Origin: Planctomycetaceae bacterium UBA4732
Lineage (GTDB): Bacteria > Planctomycetota > Planctomycetia > Gemmatales > Gemmataceae
DNA: 14,048 nt
Assembly (NCBI GenBank): GCA_002404095.1
Contig: DHJA01000044.1
Location: forward strand, 6,596-20,643
Direction of reading: 5' to 3'
Below the pieces are notes generated by a model, which searched no databases, was not told the origin of the DNA, and saw only the letters and a list, made by a program, of their open reading frames with translations. Made by a program: the position numbers and the translations under genes. Shown piece after piece: positions 1-6,352 of the stretch (positions are counted from its first letter, which is position 1; each line of letters begins with the position of its first letter).

Positions 1-826
1 CATGCCGGGCATCGCCAAGATGCGCATGGCGGCGGCGCGGGCTCAAGGGCAGAACAACCTCAAGCAGATCGGCCTCGCCGCCCACAATTACTACAGCGCC
101 AACAACGCCTTTCCGTCCGGCTGCGATGCTCAGAACTTCTCCGCGGCCGTCCACCTATTGCCCTACCTCGAACAGGGGAACATCTACAAGTTGATCGACC
201 TGAAAAAATCGGTGGATGACGAGGCCAACGCCAACGCGCGCAAGGTCGTCATCAAGACGTTTCTTAACCCAATGGACCCGGTGATGAAGGTCAACGACGA
301 TTATGGGCCGACCAATTACCTGTTCAACGCCGGCTCCAAGGCGGACCTCGCGGACAACGACGGCATCTTCTACCGCGACTCCAAGATCACCTTCGCGGAC
401 ATCACGGACGGCACAAGTAACACGCTCTTCACCGGCGAAACACTAAAGGGCGACGGCGGAATGAAGGCAGTGGACGTGCGGCGCCAATACGTCTTGTTGA
501 AAAAGGGAGCGCTGAAGGGGATTAAGGAGGAAGCCGGCGTACAGGATTTCAAGGATGACAAAAACATCGCGGGCGACCGTTGCGCCAGTTGGATAGACGG
601 TCGATTCCTCCAGGGCACGTTCACGGGAACACTCGGCTTGAACGACCCCCGGCCCGACGTGAGTTGCGGCGGCGACGGCGGGCTGTCCGGCTTGCGCGGC
701 CCCGCCGAAGGCGTGAACGTCGGCTTCGCGGACGGCCATGTCCGTTTTATCAACCAGTCGGTGAAGCCGACCATCTGGAAGCTGCTGACCAGCCGCAACG
801 ACGGCAACCCGCTTCCAGACTTTTGA
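1..826 (+). CDS. DUF1559 family pilin-like protein, copy 1 (5' partial)
   Basis: The N-terminus lies outside the window. Base 1 is the last base of a codon and the frame continues into MPGIAKMRMAAARAQGQN, which matches residues about 24 onward of the two complete copies downstream. DUF1559 proteins are abundant in Planctomycetota and start with a type IV pilin-like helix; their exact role is unknown. Visible family signatures are the NNLKQIGLAAHNYYSANNAFPSG-like stretch at the start and FADGHVRFI near the C-terminus, the end of the family's H-x9-DG motif. Here the His is not at the expected place. GDRCASW and SCGG cysteine motifs are shared with the next two copies. The gene ends in TGA, 37 nt before the start of copy 2, so the three probably form one transcript. 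Family call is firm; function unknown. Confidence 0.9.
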   Translation, partial: MPGIAKMRMAAARAQGQNNLKQIGLAAHNYYSANNAFPSGCDAQNFSAAVHLLPYLEQGNIYKLIDLKKSVDDEANANARKVVIKTFLNPMDPVMKVNDDYGPTNYLFNAGSKADLADNDGIFYRDSKITFADITDGTSNTLFTGETLKGDGGMKAVDVRRQYVLLKKGALKGIKEEAGVQDFKDDKNIAGDRCASWIDGRFLQGTFTGTLGLNDPRPDVSCGGDGGLSGLRGPAEGVNVGFADGHVRFINQSVKPTIWKLLTSRNDGNPLPDF

Positions 827-968
827 GATGGTAAAAGTTCAATTAACCTCAAGGAGGCCACCCATGCGAAGACGTTCCGCATTCACGCTGTTTCAACTGC
901 TGACCGTGCTGGCGATCCTCGCCTTTGGCTTCGCGCTGTTCATGCCGGGCATCGCCAAGATGCGTATG
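824..968 (+). repeat. Direct repeat, unit A (gene junction plus DUF1559 N-terminus)
   Basis: By eye, 824-968 matches 1746-1890 with about six substitutions in 145 nt and no gaps. It covers the stop codon of one paralogue, the 37-nt junction with ribosome binding site, and the first roughly 35 codons of the next. Downstream the copies diverge more. The start of the window (1-27) matches the tail of the same unit. Confidence 0.85.
851..857 (+). promoter_or_regulatory. Shine-Dalgarno site of DUF1559 copy 2
   Basis: AAGGAGG lies 6 nt before the ATG at 864. It decides the start: an in-frame ATG at 828 would add 12 residues upstream of the pilin-like leader and has no comparable site. Confidence 0.85.
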
Positions 969-1748
969 ATGGCGGCCCGGGCACAGGGGCAGAACAACAT
1001 CAAACAGATTGTCCTGTCGATGCACAGCTACGCTGACGCCAACAATGGCCTGTTGCCGCCCGGCGTGGACGACAACAACTTTTCCGCCTCAGCCAAGTTG
1101 CTGCCTTACATGGAACAAGGCAACCTTTATAACTCCATCAAGTTCGACAAGCCAATTACCGACGAAGCCAATGCCGCGGCGCGGAAGACCGTCATCGCGA
1201 CGTTCCTCGATCCGCGCGACCCCATCAAAAGCGTGCGCGACGACTGCGGCGCCACCAATTATCTGTTTAACGATCAGTCGTTCTTCCGCAATTCCAAGAC
1301 GAAATTCCCCCAAGACTTCCCGGACGGTTTGAGCAACACCATCGCCATCGGCGCGACGTTGAAAGGCGACGGCAGCGAAAAAGCGGAGGACGTAAGGCGT
1401 CAATATGTCTTGCTGAAAAAGGAGGATCTAAAAGGGGTCAAGCCGGACACGGGCGCGTCCTTTTGGAAGGAGAGTAAGAACATCGCGGGCGACCGCTGCG
1501 CCAGCTGGATGGACGGCCGGTTCCTCCAGGGGACGTTCAACGGCAAGCTCAAGCTCAACGACGAGCGACCCGACGTGAGTTGCGGCGGCGAAGGCGGCGT
1601 TTCCACACTGCGCAGCCTCAACGATGAGATCGTCGTTGGGCTGGGGGACGGCAGTTCCCGCTTCGTCAACGCCAAGAAGCTCTCGTTCAAGACCTGGACT
1701 TACGCCCTCGATCCGGCCGACGGAATGGTGCTCGGGTCGGACTGGTGA
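864..1748 (+). CDS. DUF1559 family pilin-like protein, copy 2
   Basis: A complete 294-residue DUF1559 protein starting MRRRSAFTLFQLL. The basic leader, FTL motif and following hydrophobic helix (residues about 7-27) look like a type IV prepilin N-terminus recognised by prepilin peptidase, which would place the protein in the inner membrane or in a pseudopilus-like assembly. Two positions are atypical: the residue before the predicted mature Phe is Ala rather than Gly, and position +5 is Gln rather than the usual Glu. The C-terminal motif reads VGLGDGSSRFV, a weakened form of the usual FADGSVRFI, without the family His. It shares GDRCASWMDGRFLQGTF and SCGGEGG blocks with copies 1 and 3. The strong Shine-Dalgarno 6 nt upstream fixes the start. 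Family certain; function unknown. Confidence 0.92.
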   Translation: MRRRSAFTLFQLLTVLAILAFGFALFMPGIAKMRMMAARAQGQNNIKQIVLSMHSYADANNGLLPPGVDDNNFSASAKLLPYMEQGNLYNSIKFDKPITDEANAAARKTVIATFLDPRDPIKSVRDDCGATNYLFNDQSFFRNSKTKFPQDFPDGLSNTIAIGATLKGDGSEKAEDVRRQYVLLKKEDLKGVKPDTGASFWKESKNIAGDRCASWMDGRFLQGTFNGKLKLNDERPDVSCGGEGGVSTLRSLNDEIVVGLGDGSSRFVNAKKLSFKTWTYALDPADGMVLGSDW

Positions 1749-1890
1749 GATGATAAAAGTTCAATTAATCTCAAGGAGGCTATCCATGCGAAGACGTTCC
1801 GCATTCACGCTATTTCAACTGCTGACCGTGCTGGCGATCCTCGCCTTCGGCTTCGCGCTGTTCATGCCGGGCATCGCCAAGATGCGTATG
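1746..1890 (+). repeat. Direct repeat, unit B (gene junction plus DUF1559 N-terminus)
   Basis: Second copy of the repeat at 824-968, offset by 922 nt. Differences are concentrated in the junction (for example GGTAAA versus GATAAA, and the bases between ribosome binding site and ATG) plus two silent changes in the coding part. Confidence 0.85.
1773..1779 (+). promoter_or_regulatory. Shine-Dalgarno site of DUF1559 copy 3
   Basis: AAGGAGG lies 6 nt before the ATG at 1786, the same arrangement as for copy 2. It excludes the far upstream in-frame ATG at 1624, which lies inside copy 2. Confidence 0.85.
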
Positions 1891-2670
1891 GCGGCTGCCC
1901 GCGCCCAGTCGGCAAATAACCTCAAGCAGATTGTCTTGGCCTGCCACGACCATGCCAGCGCCAACAAGGACGACTTCCCGCCCGGCGTGGACGACAACCA
2001 TTTCTCCGCCTCAGCCAAGTTGCTGCCGTACATCGAACAGGGCAACGTCTACAAATTGATCAAGTTCGACAAGCCCATCACGGACGACGCCAACGCGGCG
2101 GCGCGAAAGACCGTCATTTCGACGTTCCTCGATCCGCTCGACCCGATCAAGAGCGTCCGCGACGACAGCGGCGCCACCAATTACCTGTTCAACGATCAGG
2201 TGTTCTTCCTTAACTCGAATTCCAACCTCCGCCGGAGCTTCCCGGACGGCACGAGCAACACCATCGCCGTCGGAGAGACGTTGAAGGGAGACGGCGGCGA
2301 CAAAGCGGAGGACGTAAAGCGTCAATATGTCCTGCTGAAAAAGGAGGCGCTGAAAGGAGTCAACGCCGACGCGGGGGCCGCGTTTTGGAAGGAGAATAAA
2401 AACATCGCGGGCGACCGCTGCGCCAGCTGGATGAACGGCCGGTTCCTCCAGGGAACGTTCAACGGCAAGCTCAAGCTCAACGACGAGCGGCCTGACGCAA
2501 GCTGCGGCGGCGAGGGCGGCGTCTCCACGCTGCGCAGCCTCACCGATGAGATCTTGGTCGGAATAGTGGACGGCAGTGTTCGTATTATCAACGCCAAGAA
2601 GCTCTCGTTCAAGACCTGGACTTACGCCCTCGATCCGGCCGACGGCAATCCGCTCGGGTCGGACTGGTGA
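1786..2670 (+). CDS. DUF1559 family pilin-like protein, copy 3
   Basis: A complete 294-residue paralogue, the same length as copy 2 and very similar over its whole length. It starts MRRRSAFTLFQLL with the same Ala at -1 and Gln at +5 of the predicted prepilin site, followed by one hydrophobic helix and MPGIAKMRMAAARAQ. The C-terminal motif is VGIVDGSVRIIN, again without a clear H-x9-DG histidine. The GDRCASWMNGRFLQGTF and SCGGEGGVSTLRS blocks are kept. It is the last gene of the tandem run: its TGA is 9 nt before a long palindrome that probably ends transcription. The three copies look like recent tandem duplications maintained together. Function unknown. Confidence 0.92.
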   Translation: MRRRSAFTLFQLLTVLAILAFGFALFMPGIAKMRMAAARAQSANNLKQIVLACHDHASANKDDFPPGVDDNHFSASAKLLPYIEQGNVYKLIKFDKPITDDANAAARKTVISTFLDPLDPIKSVRDDSGATNYLFNDQVFFLNSNSNLRRSFPDGTSNTIAVGETLKGDGGDKAEDVKRQYVLLKKEALKGVNADAGAAFWKENKNIAGDRCASWMNGRFLQGTFNGKLKLNDERPDASCGGEGGVSTLRSLTDEILVGIVDGSVRIINAKKLSFKTWTYALDPADGNPLGSDW

Positions 2671-2679
2671 AAAATCCCC

Positions 2680-2739
2680 ACCAGCCCTGAGCGCAAGCGA
2701 GGGGTTTCGTCTAACCCCTCGCTTGCGCTCAGGGCTGGT
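2680..2739. repeat. Perfect 27-bp palindrome, REP-like; probable bidirectional terminator
   Basis: Arms 2680-2706 and 2713-2739 are exact reverse complements around a 6-nt loop (TCGTCT). It sits between the convergent DUF1559 copy 3 and the thioredoxin gene. The right arm contains the TGA stop (2729-2731) and the last codons of the thioredoxin gene. GC-rich palindromes of this kind occur as dispersed repeats in planctomycete genomes (recollection, not checked). No strong U-tract follows on either side, so termination is inferred from placement and stem strength. Confidence 0.75.
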
Positions 2740-3262
2740 CAGGAACTTCATGAAGTAGCGTTTCGATTTCGCGCTCGAGTTCTTCCTCACCGGGTGGTCC
2801 GATGTGCTCGTAGCGGACCACGCCCTTGGCGTCGATGACGAAAATCGACGGGAAACCGAGTACCCTCCATTCCTTGCAAATAGGGCCGCCCGGTCCGTCG
2901 TACCATGATCGCCAAGGCAGATGTTGTTTCTCCTGGACTTGTTTTAACGTCGCGGCGTCGGCGTCGGTGTTGACGCCCAATAAGACGAAGGGCCGGTCCT
3001 GATAGCGCTGAACGAGCGACCGCTCGTGGCCGTACATTTCACGGCAATGCGGTCACCAATTGCCCCAAAAGTCCAACATCACCACTTTGCCAAGGGAATC
3101 GCTCAGACGAAAGGCCGCGCCGTCGGCGTCGGTTCCTTGCGTGGCCGGCGCCCGCCTGCCGACCCAATCGCCGGATGAGGACGACGACAACATAACCCAG
3201 GCGAAGCCGCCCACCACCAACGCTGCTAACAGGACCAAGGCGGCACGGATGACGGTTCGCAT
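2729..3262 (-). CDS. TlpA-like thioredoxin, probable selenoprotein (UGA at 3053-3055 = Sec70)
   Basis: Read through one internal UGA this is a 177-residue membrane-anchored thioredoxin-fold protein. Residues about 5-27 form an N-terminal signal anchor, a Ser/Gly linker follows, and the redox domain runs from about residue 32. The active site reads FWGNW-UGA-PHCREM, where TlpA-type proteins have WCxxC; UGA stands exactly for the first, nucleophilic Cys (residue 70), and Cys73 is kept. The cis-proline loop GFPSIFVID (Pro138) and GVNTDAD also fit the fold. Both parts are in the same frame, without other stops or frameshifts, and the codons after UGA could form hairpins. The ATG at 3262 has an AAGGAA-type ribosome site 8 nt upstream. 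A UPHC centre would make it a periplasmic-facing thiol-disulfide oxidoreductase. Alternatives: a nonsense mutation of TGC/TGT or a sequencing error. Gene identity is firm; selenocysteine is likely but unproven. Confidence 0.8.
3012..3055 (-). promoter_or_regulatory. Candidate bacterial SECIS element after the in-frame UGA
   Basis: Two mutually exclusive folds exist in the mRNA. Fold 1 starts at the UGA: six bases from 3054 to 3049 pair with 3023 to 3018 (plus a U-G wobble at 3055/3017), then an internal loop, then a 5-bp stem (3045-3041 with 3033-3029) capped by GAAAUGU. Its overall size and its base at the UGA resemble the E. coli fdhF element, but the apical loop lies only 12 nt after UGA. 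Fold 2 is a 6-bp stem (3027-3022 with 3017-3012) with a GGUC loop, 31 nt after UGA. Both loops start with G, as SelB-binding loops usually do. Confidence 0.5.
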
Positions 3263-3286
3263 AAAATATTCCTTTTACATAATGTA

Positions 3287-3309
3287 GGTCGCTCGCTCCG
3301 CGAGCGACC
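3287..3309. repeat. Short palindrome, 9-bp arms, upstream of the thioredoxin gene
   Basis: Arms 3287-3295 and 3301-3309 are exact reverse complements around CTCCG. It lies in the 128-nt space between the divergent thioredoxin and DUF420-like genes, 25 nt upstream of the thioredoxin start codon and thus probably in its leader. It may be a dispersed GC-rich repeat or a leader hairpin. Confidence 0.6.
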
Positions 3310-3376
3310 CGCGCGATCTTTGCCTTCCCCACGCGGCGCCCTACCATAACCATATCGACTTGCCGCGCCCCGCTGG

Positions 3377-3383
3377 AAAAGGA
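3377..3383 (+). promoter_or_regulatory. Ribosome binding site supporting a TTG start
   Basis: AAAAGGA lies 7 nt before TTG at 3391. No ATG or GTG start is better placed for the membrane protein that follows. Confidence 0.6.
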
Positions 3384-3390
3384 TTGCCTT

Positions 3391-3813
3391 TTGAAGACCC
3401 TACTAAGCGGCCCCCACGTCATCCTCGGCCTTAAAGTCGCGGTAATCGCCGTCACCCTGCTATTGCTGGCGTCACTCATCGCCCTGGCGCGCGGCAAGGT
3501 TCGGCTTCACGGCCGCATCAATATCGTCTTCTTCGTTCTAACGGGTTTGGCGCTATTCGTCTTTGAAGTCGTCATCCGCTTCCTCAACCCCGACGCCTTC
3601 GATTACTTCAACGCCGACCCCGTCCTGCGCAACGCCTTGAACGTCCATCTCTGCTTTTCGGTTCCCTCCGCACTGCTGCTGCCGTTCATGCTCTACACGG
3701 GCCTGGCTCATCGCCGGACGGCCCACCTGATCCTGGCGTTCATTTTCGGCGTCTTGTGGTTCGGCACTTTCGTCACCGGCGTCTTCTTTCTGCCGCATTC
3801 GGCGATGCCGTGA
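3391..3813 (+). CDS. DUF420-like integral membrane protein
   Basis: A 140-residue, strongly hydrophobic protein with four predicted membrane helices (about residues 10-32, 44-65, 84-106 and 112-134). The pattern of a small protein with conserved-looking histidines at helix ends (LHGRIN, NVHLCFSVP, GLAHRRTAH) and a last helix ending in TFVTGVFFLPH matches the DUF420/YozB-like family. Members often sit near haem-copper oxidase assembly genes, but no oxidase genes are in this window. The start is TTG with an AAAAGGA site 7 nt upstream. It is divergent from the thioredoxin and followed 92 nt later by the DUF1501 gene in the same direction. Biochemical function unknown; family assignment is by motif impression. 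Confidence 0.75.
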   Translation: MKTLLSGPHVILGLKVAVIAVTLLLLASLIALARGKVRLHGRINIVFFVLTGLALFVFEVVIRFLNPDAFDYFNADPVLRNALNVHLCFSVPSALLLPFMLYTGLAHRRTAHLILAFIFGVLWFGTFVTGVFFLPHSAMP

Positions 3814-3905
3814 GCGGACTTTTACTTTGCGTATCCGCCCCCGCCGGTTAGGATATGCCAAAGCGGCCCGGTCTCGCGCCGCGTTCAACCAAGAGGCGTT
3901 CGATC

Positions 3906-5063
3906 ATGTGGAACAATGAATACAAAAACGACCTGACGCGCCGCGATTTCCTTCGCGCCGGTGCGCTCAGCGTCGGCGGTTTGTCGTTGGCCGAACTCGG
4001 CGCCGTGAAGGCGGCTGACAAGTCCAAGGGCGTCAACTGCATCCTCCTCTTCCTCGTCGGCGGCCCCAGCCAGCTCGATACCTGGGATCTCAAGCCCGAC
4101 GCTCCCGACAATGTGCGCGGCCCGTTCCGGCCCATCAAGACCAATGCGCCCGGCGTCGAGATCTGCGAACACTTCCCGCTCATGGCACAAATGGCGGATC
4201 GTTACGCCATCCTGCGATCCGTTCATCACACTGCCGCCCCCATCCACGAGACCGGCCAGCAGCTGATGCAGACCGGCTATCTCTTCAAAGGCGGATTTGA
4301 ATATCCCCATTACGGCTCGGTCATTTCTCATTTACACGGCCGCGCGGCGGACGCACCGCCGCCATTCGTGGTGCTGCCGGCGCCCATCCGTCACACCGGC
4401 GTCAGCGTCAGCCACGGCCAGACGGCCGGCTATCTCGGCGCTCGACACGACCCGTTTATTCCGGGCGGCCAATGGCTCGACACAAAGGCCGAGACGGAAG
4501 GTCTGCGTTCGCGTTACGGCCGCAACGCCTTCGGCCGGTCGTGTTTATTGGCGCGGAGACTGGTCGAACACGGCGTCCGCTTCGTCACGGTGAATATGTT
4601 CGACACGGTGTTCAACGAAGTCACCTGGGACTGCCACGCCGACGGCGGTTCCCTGTCGGCGCGTATCGACGACTACAAAGAGACGTTATGTCCGGTGTTC
4701 GACCGAGCGTATACGGCCTTGCTGGAGGATTTGAAACAGCGCGGCATGTTGGACACGACGCTGGTGCTGGCGATGGGAGAGTTTGGCCGGACGCCGCGGC
4801 TGAACCCTCGCGGCGGCCGCGATCATTGGACGGGCTGCTGGTCGGTGTTGTTCGCGGGCGCCGGCGTGCGCGGCGGCCAGGTGGTCGGCGCTTCGGACAA
4901 AATCGGCGCGGCCCCGAAGGATCGGCCCGTGACGCCGGCCGAAGTGGCCGCGACAGTCTATCAGGGGTTGGGCGTTGACCTGGGCGCGCGTCTGCCCGGC
5001 CCAGGCAATCGATTGATGCCGATTGCCGAAGCGGCGCCTATTGCGGAGGTGTTCCGGGGGTGA
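3906..5063 (+). CDS. DUF1501 family protein with Tat signal
   Basis: A 385-residue member of the DUF1501 family, very common in Planctomycetota and related by fold to the alkaline phosphatase/sulfatase group. The N-terminus carries a twin-arginine signal, LTRRDFLRAGALSVGG, so it is probably exported folded. Family motifs in order: FLVGGPSQLDTWD (about 49-61), HETGQQLMQTGY (from 114), TWDCHADGG, MGEFGRTPR (290-298) and RDHW (305-308), followed by GVRGGQVVGASDK. Start chosen at 3906, just before the Tat signal and behind AAGAGG; the in-frame ATG at 3855 would add 17 residues ahead of it. Substrate unknown. DUF1501 genes often accompany DUF1549/DUF1553 cytochrome-like genes, which are absent here. 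Its 3' end overlaps the convergent PEGA gene by 26 nt. Confidence 0.93.
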   Translation: MWNNEYKNDLTRRDFLRAGALSVGGLSLAELGAVKAADKSKGVNCILLFLVGGPSQLDTWDLKPDAPDNVRGPFRPIKTNAPGVEICEHFPLMAQMADRYAILRSVHHTAAPIHETGQQLMQTGYLFKGGFEYPHYGSVISHLHGRAADAPPPFVVLPAPIRHTGVSVSHGQTAGYLGARHDPFIPGGQWLDTKAETEGLRSRYGRNAFGRSCLLARRLVEHGVRFVTVNMFDTVFNEVTWDCHADGGSLSARIDDYKETLCPVFDRAYTALLEDLKQRGMLDTTLVLAMGEFGRTPRLNPRGGRDHWTGCWSVLFAGAGVRGGQVVGASDKIGAAPKDRPVTPAEVAATVYQGLGVDLGARLPGPGNRLMPIAEAAPIAEVFRG

Positions 5064-5550
5064 TCGGCAATGGCGGACCAAGGGGCGGCGCCTGCGGCCG
5101 GGCCGGGGCGACGACCGACGGAGGCGGGGCGGGCGGCGAGTTTTGGCCGACCAAGCTCTGCCCGCGATTTCGCAATTCCTGACCGCGGTGGATTGTCTCA
5201 TCCTTGCCAATCGTCTGGGCTTCTCGCATCTGATAATTGAACGCATGAACGTCGTGCAAGTGGACCGGAACCAAGGCTTCGCTCACGAAATCTAGCGGCG
5301 GGTATTCATAAAACGGCGCCGGAATGGCCTGATCGACCTGGAGCGTCTCGTAGCCGTCCTTGATCAGCGTAAAGTGATATTTGCCGTAGTAGACGAAGTG
5401 ATCGTCCACGGGCGTGGCGCCGATGGGGACGCCGTTGCGCAGCACCATCGCGCCGGGCGGGTCCGACGTGATCAGGTAGCGCTGGTCCACGCACCCCATG
5501 CACAACGCGCCGCCAACGAGCGCCGTCCACAAGCTAAAATTTCGCTTCAT
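5038..5550 (-). CDS. PEGA-domain protein, probable lipoprotein
   Basis: A 170-residue protein. It has a short signal peptide, MKRNFSLWTALVGGALCMGC, with a possible lipid-attachment Cys20; the lipobox is atypical because Cys is at -3. A PEGA domain follows at about residues 26-70 (SDPPGAMVLRNGVPIGATPV then FTLIKDGYETLQV). Next is a YEYPPLDFVSE segment seen in planctomycete relatives, and then a proline-rich tail of about 35 residues with PPAPPP and PPLGPPLP. PEGA domains are surface or envelope beta modules. The start at 5550 is preferred because it precedes the signal sequence; the in-frame ATG at 5601 would put 17 extra residues in front. It is convergent with, and overlaps by 26 nt, the DUF1501 gene. 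Probable cell-envelope role; partner unknown. Confidence 0.85.
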   Translation of the reverse strand: MKRNFSLWTALVGGALCMGCVDQRYLITSDPPGAMVLRNGVPIGATPVDDHFVYYGKYHFTLIKDGYETLQVDQAIPAPFYEYPPLDFVSEALVPVHLHDVHAFNYQMREAQTIGKDETIHRGQELRNRGQSLVGQNSPPAPPPSVVAPARPQAPPLGPPLPITPGTPPQ

Positions 5551-5780
5551 GTTCCGCCACCCGTATAGCCGCAACCCGAAAGGAGCGCGGGGAAATAGCA
5601 TATGGCGCCCACCGCGTCAAGAGCGCCGGTTTGACAGCGGTTACGCAGGTTAGGACGGCGCCGGCCGCACAGGCGAACTCACATCTCTCCCCAAAACTCC
5701 AATCCCCCTTTCCTTCCGCGTCGATGGTAGAAGTGACCCCGACAGTTAGCACGCGCCATTCGGGGCCGGTTCGCGCACTT

Positions 5781-5787
5781 GGGAGGA
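5781..5787 (+). promoter_or_regulatory. Ribosome binding site supporting a TTG start
   Basis: GGGAGGA lies 7 nt before TTG at 5795. The in-frame ATG at 5804 would be 16 nt away, so TTG is the better start of the Popeye-like gene. Confidence 0.65.
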
Positions 5788-5794
5788 CCGCGCT

Positions 5795-6352
5795 TTGATC
5801 GAGATGTGCTGTCACGCCGCGAACCTTCTCTATCTCCTTTCCTACCTCGGCCGGGACATGCTGTGGCTGCGCATCCTGACCTGTGTGGGGCTGACGTTAG
5901 GCATCGTATTCTTCACTTGCCAGCCGACGCCGTACTACGGCCCGTCGGCCTGGCACGTCTGCTTCTTGGTAATCAACGGCTATCAGATTTGGCGGCTCCT
6001 GCGCGAACGGCGCCAGCGGATGCTCACTGCGAAGCAAGAGAAAGTCGGCGAAGCCACGTTTCGCGACCTCTCACGCGATGAACTTCTCAGCCTGTTAACC
6101 CACGTCATGTGTAAAAATACCCAGGGCCAAGCGGATATTCATGAGATTTGCCGTCAATCATTGAATAAAGAAGAGCAAGTTTTGCGCGATCTGGCGTTCA
6201 GCCGTCTTTCGCGCAACGAACTTCTGAACCTGCTCACGCGGCGAATGTGGAATTCGATCATCCGTCTGAACCCCGCCGGCTGGAAGCGGTCAATCCAACC
6301 AAGGAGCTATCCATGGACGGCGCCTCCTGGCGAAGCCGCCGCTGGCAAGTGA
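5795..6352 (+). CDS. Popeye-like membrane protein lacking the cyclic-nucleotide domain
   Basis: A 185-residue protein. Residues about 1-75 resemble the N-terminal membrane part of Popeye/POPDC-like proteins: LLYLLSYLGRDMLWLRILT, then a helix ending in FFTCQPTPYYGPSAWHVCF, then LVINGYQIWRLLRERR. In the family this is followed by a Crp-like cyclic-nucleotide fold; here that domain is missing. Instead a linker segment is present twice, FRDLSRDELLSLLTHVM (from 89) and FSRLSRNELLNLLTRRM (from 135), 46 residues apart. The C-terminus runs into the next gene: the last 40 nt overlap the cytochrome start, and the final residues may be incidental. The TTG start has a good ribosome site. The gene is either a truncated derivative or a specialised membrane protein translationally coupled to the cytochrome. 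Family assignment is from pattern recall. Confidence 0.65.
   Translation: MIEMCCHAANLLYLLSYLGRDMLWLRILTCVGLTLGIVFFTCQPTPYYGPSAWHVCFLVINGYQIWRLLRERRQRMLTAKQEKVGEATFRDLSRDELLSLLTHVMCKNTQGQADIHEICRQSLNKEEQVLRDLAFSRLSRNELLNLLTRRMWNSIIRLNPAGWKRSIQPRSYPWTAPPGEAAAGK

Noticed and set aside
370..2790. Long minus-strand frames opposite the DUF1559 genes (for example 370-882 and 2011-2790).
   Set aside because: They are shadows in GC-rich coding DNA, recur at equivalent places in each paralogue, and have no family pattern.
2729..3262. Two separate genes: a 69-residue membrane peptide and a 102-residue protein starting MYGHERS.
   Set aside because: They are in the same frame, separated by one UGA and five codons, and together complete one thioredoxin. 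The second has no ribosome site and would lack the first half of the fold.
5631..5636. A TTGACA hexamer as a -35 element in the gap before the Popeye-like gene.
   Set aside because: No acceptable -10 hexamer lies 16-18 nt downstream.
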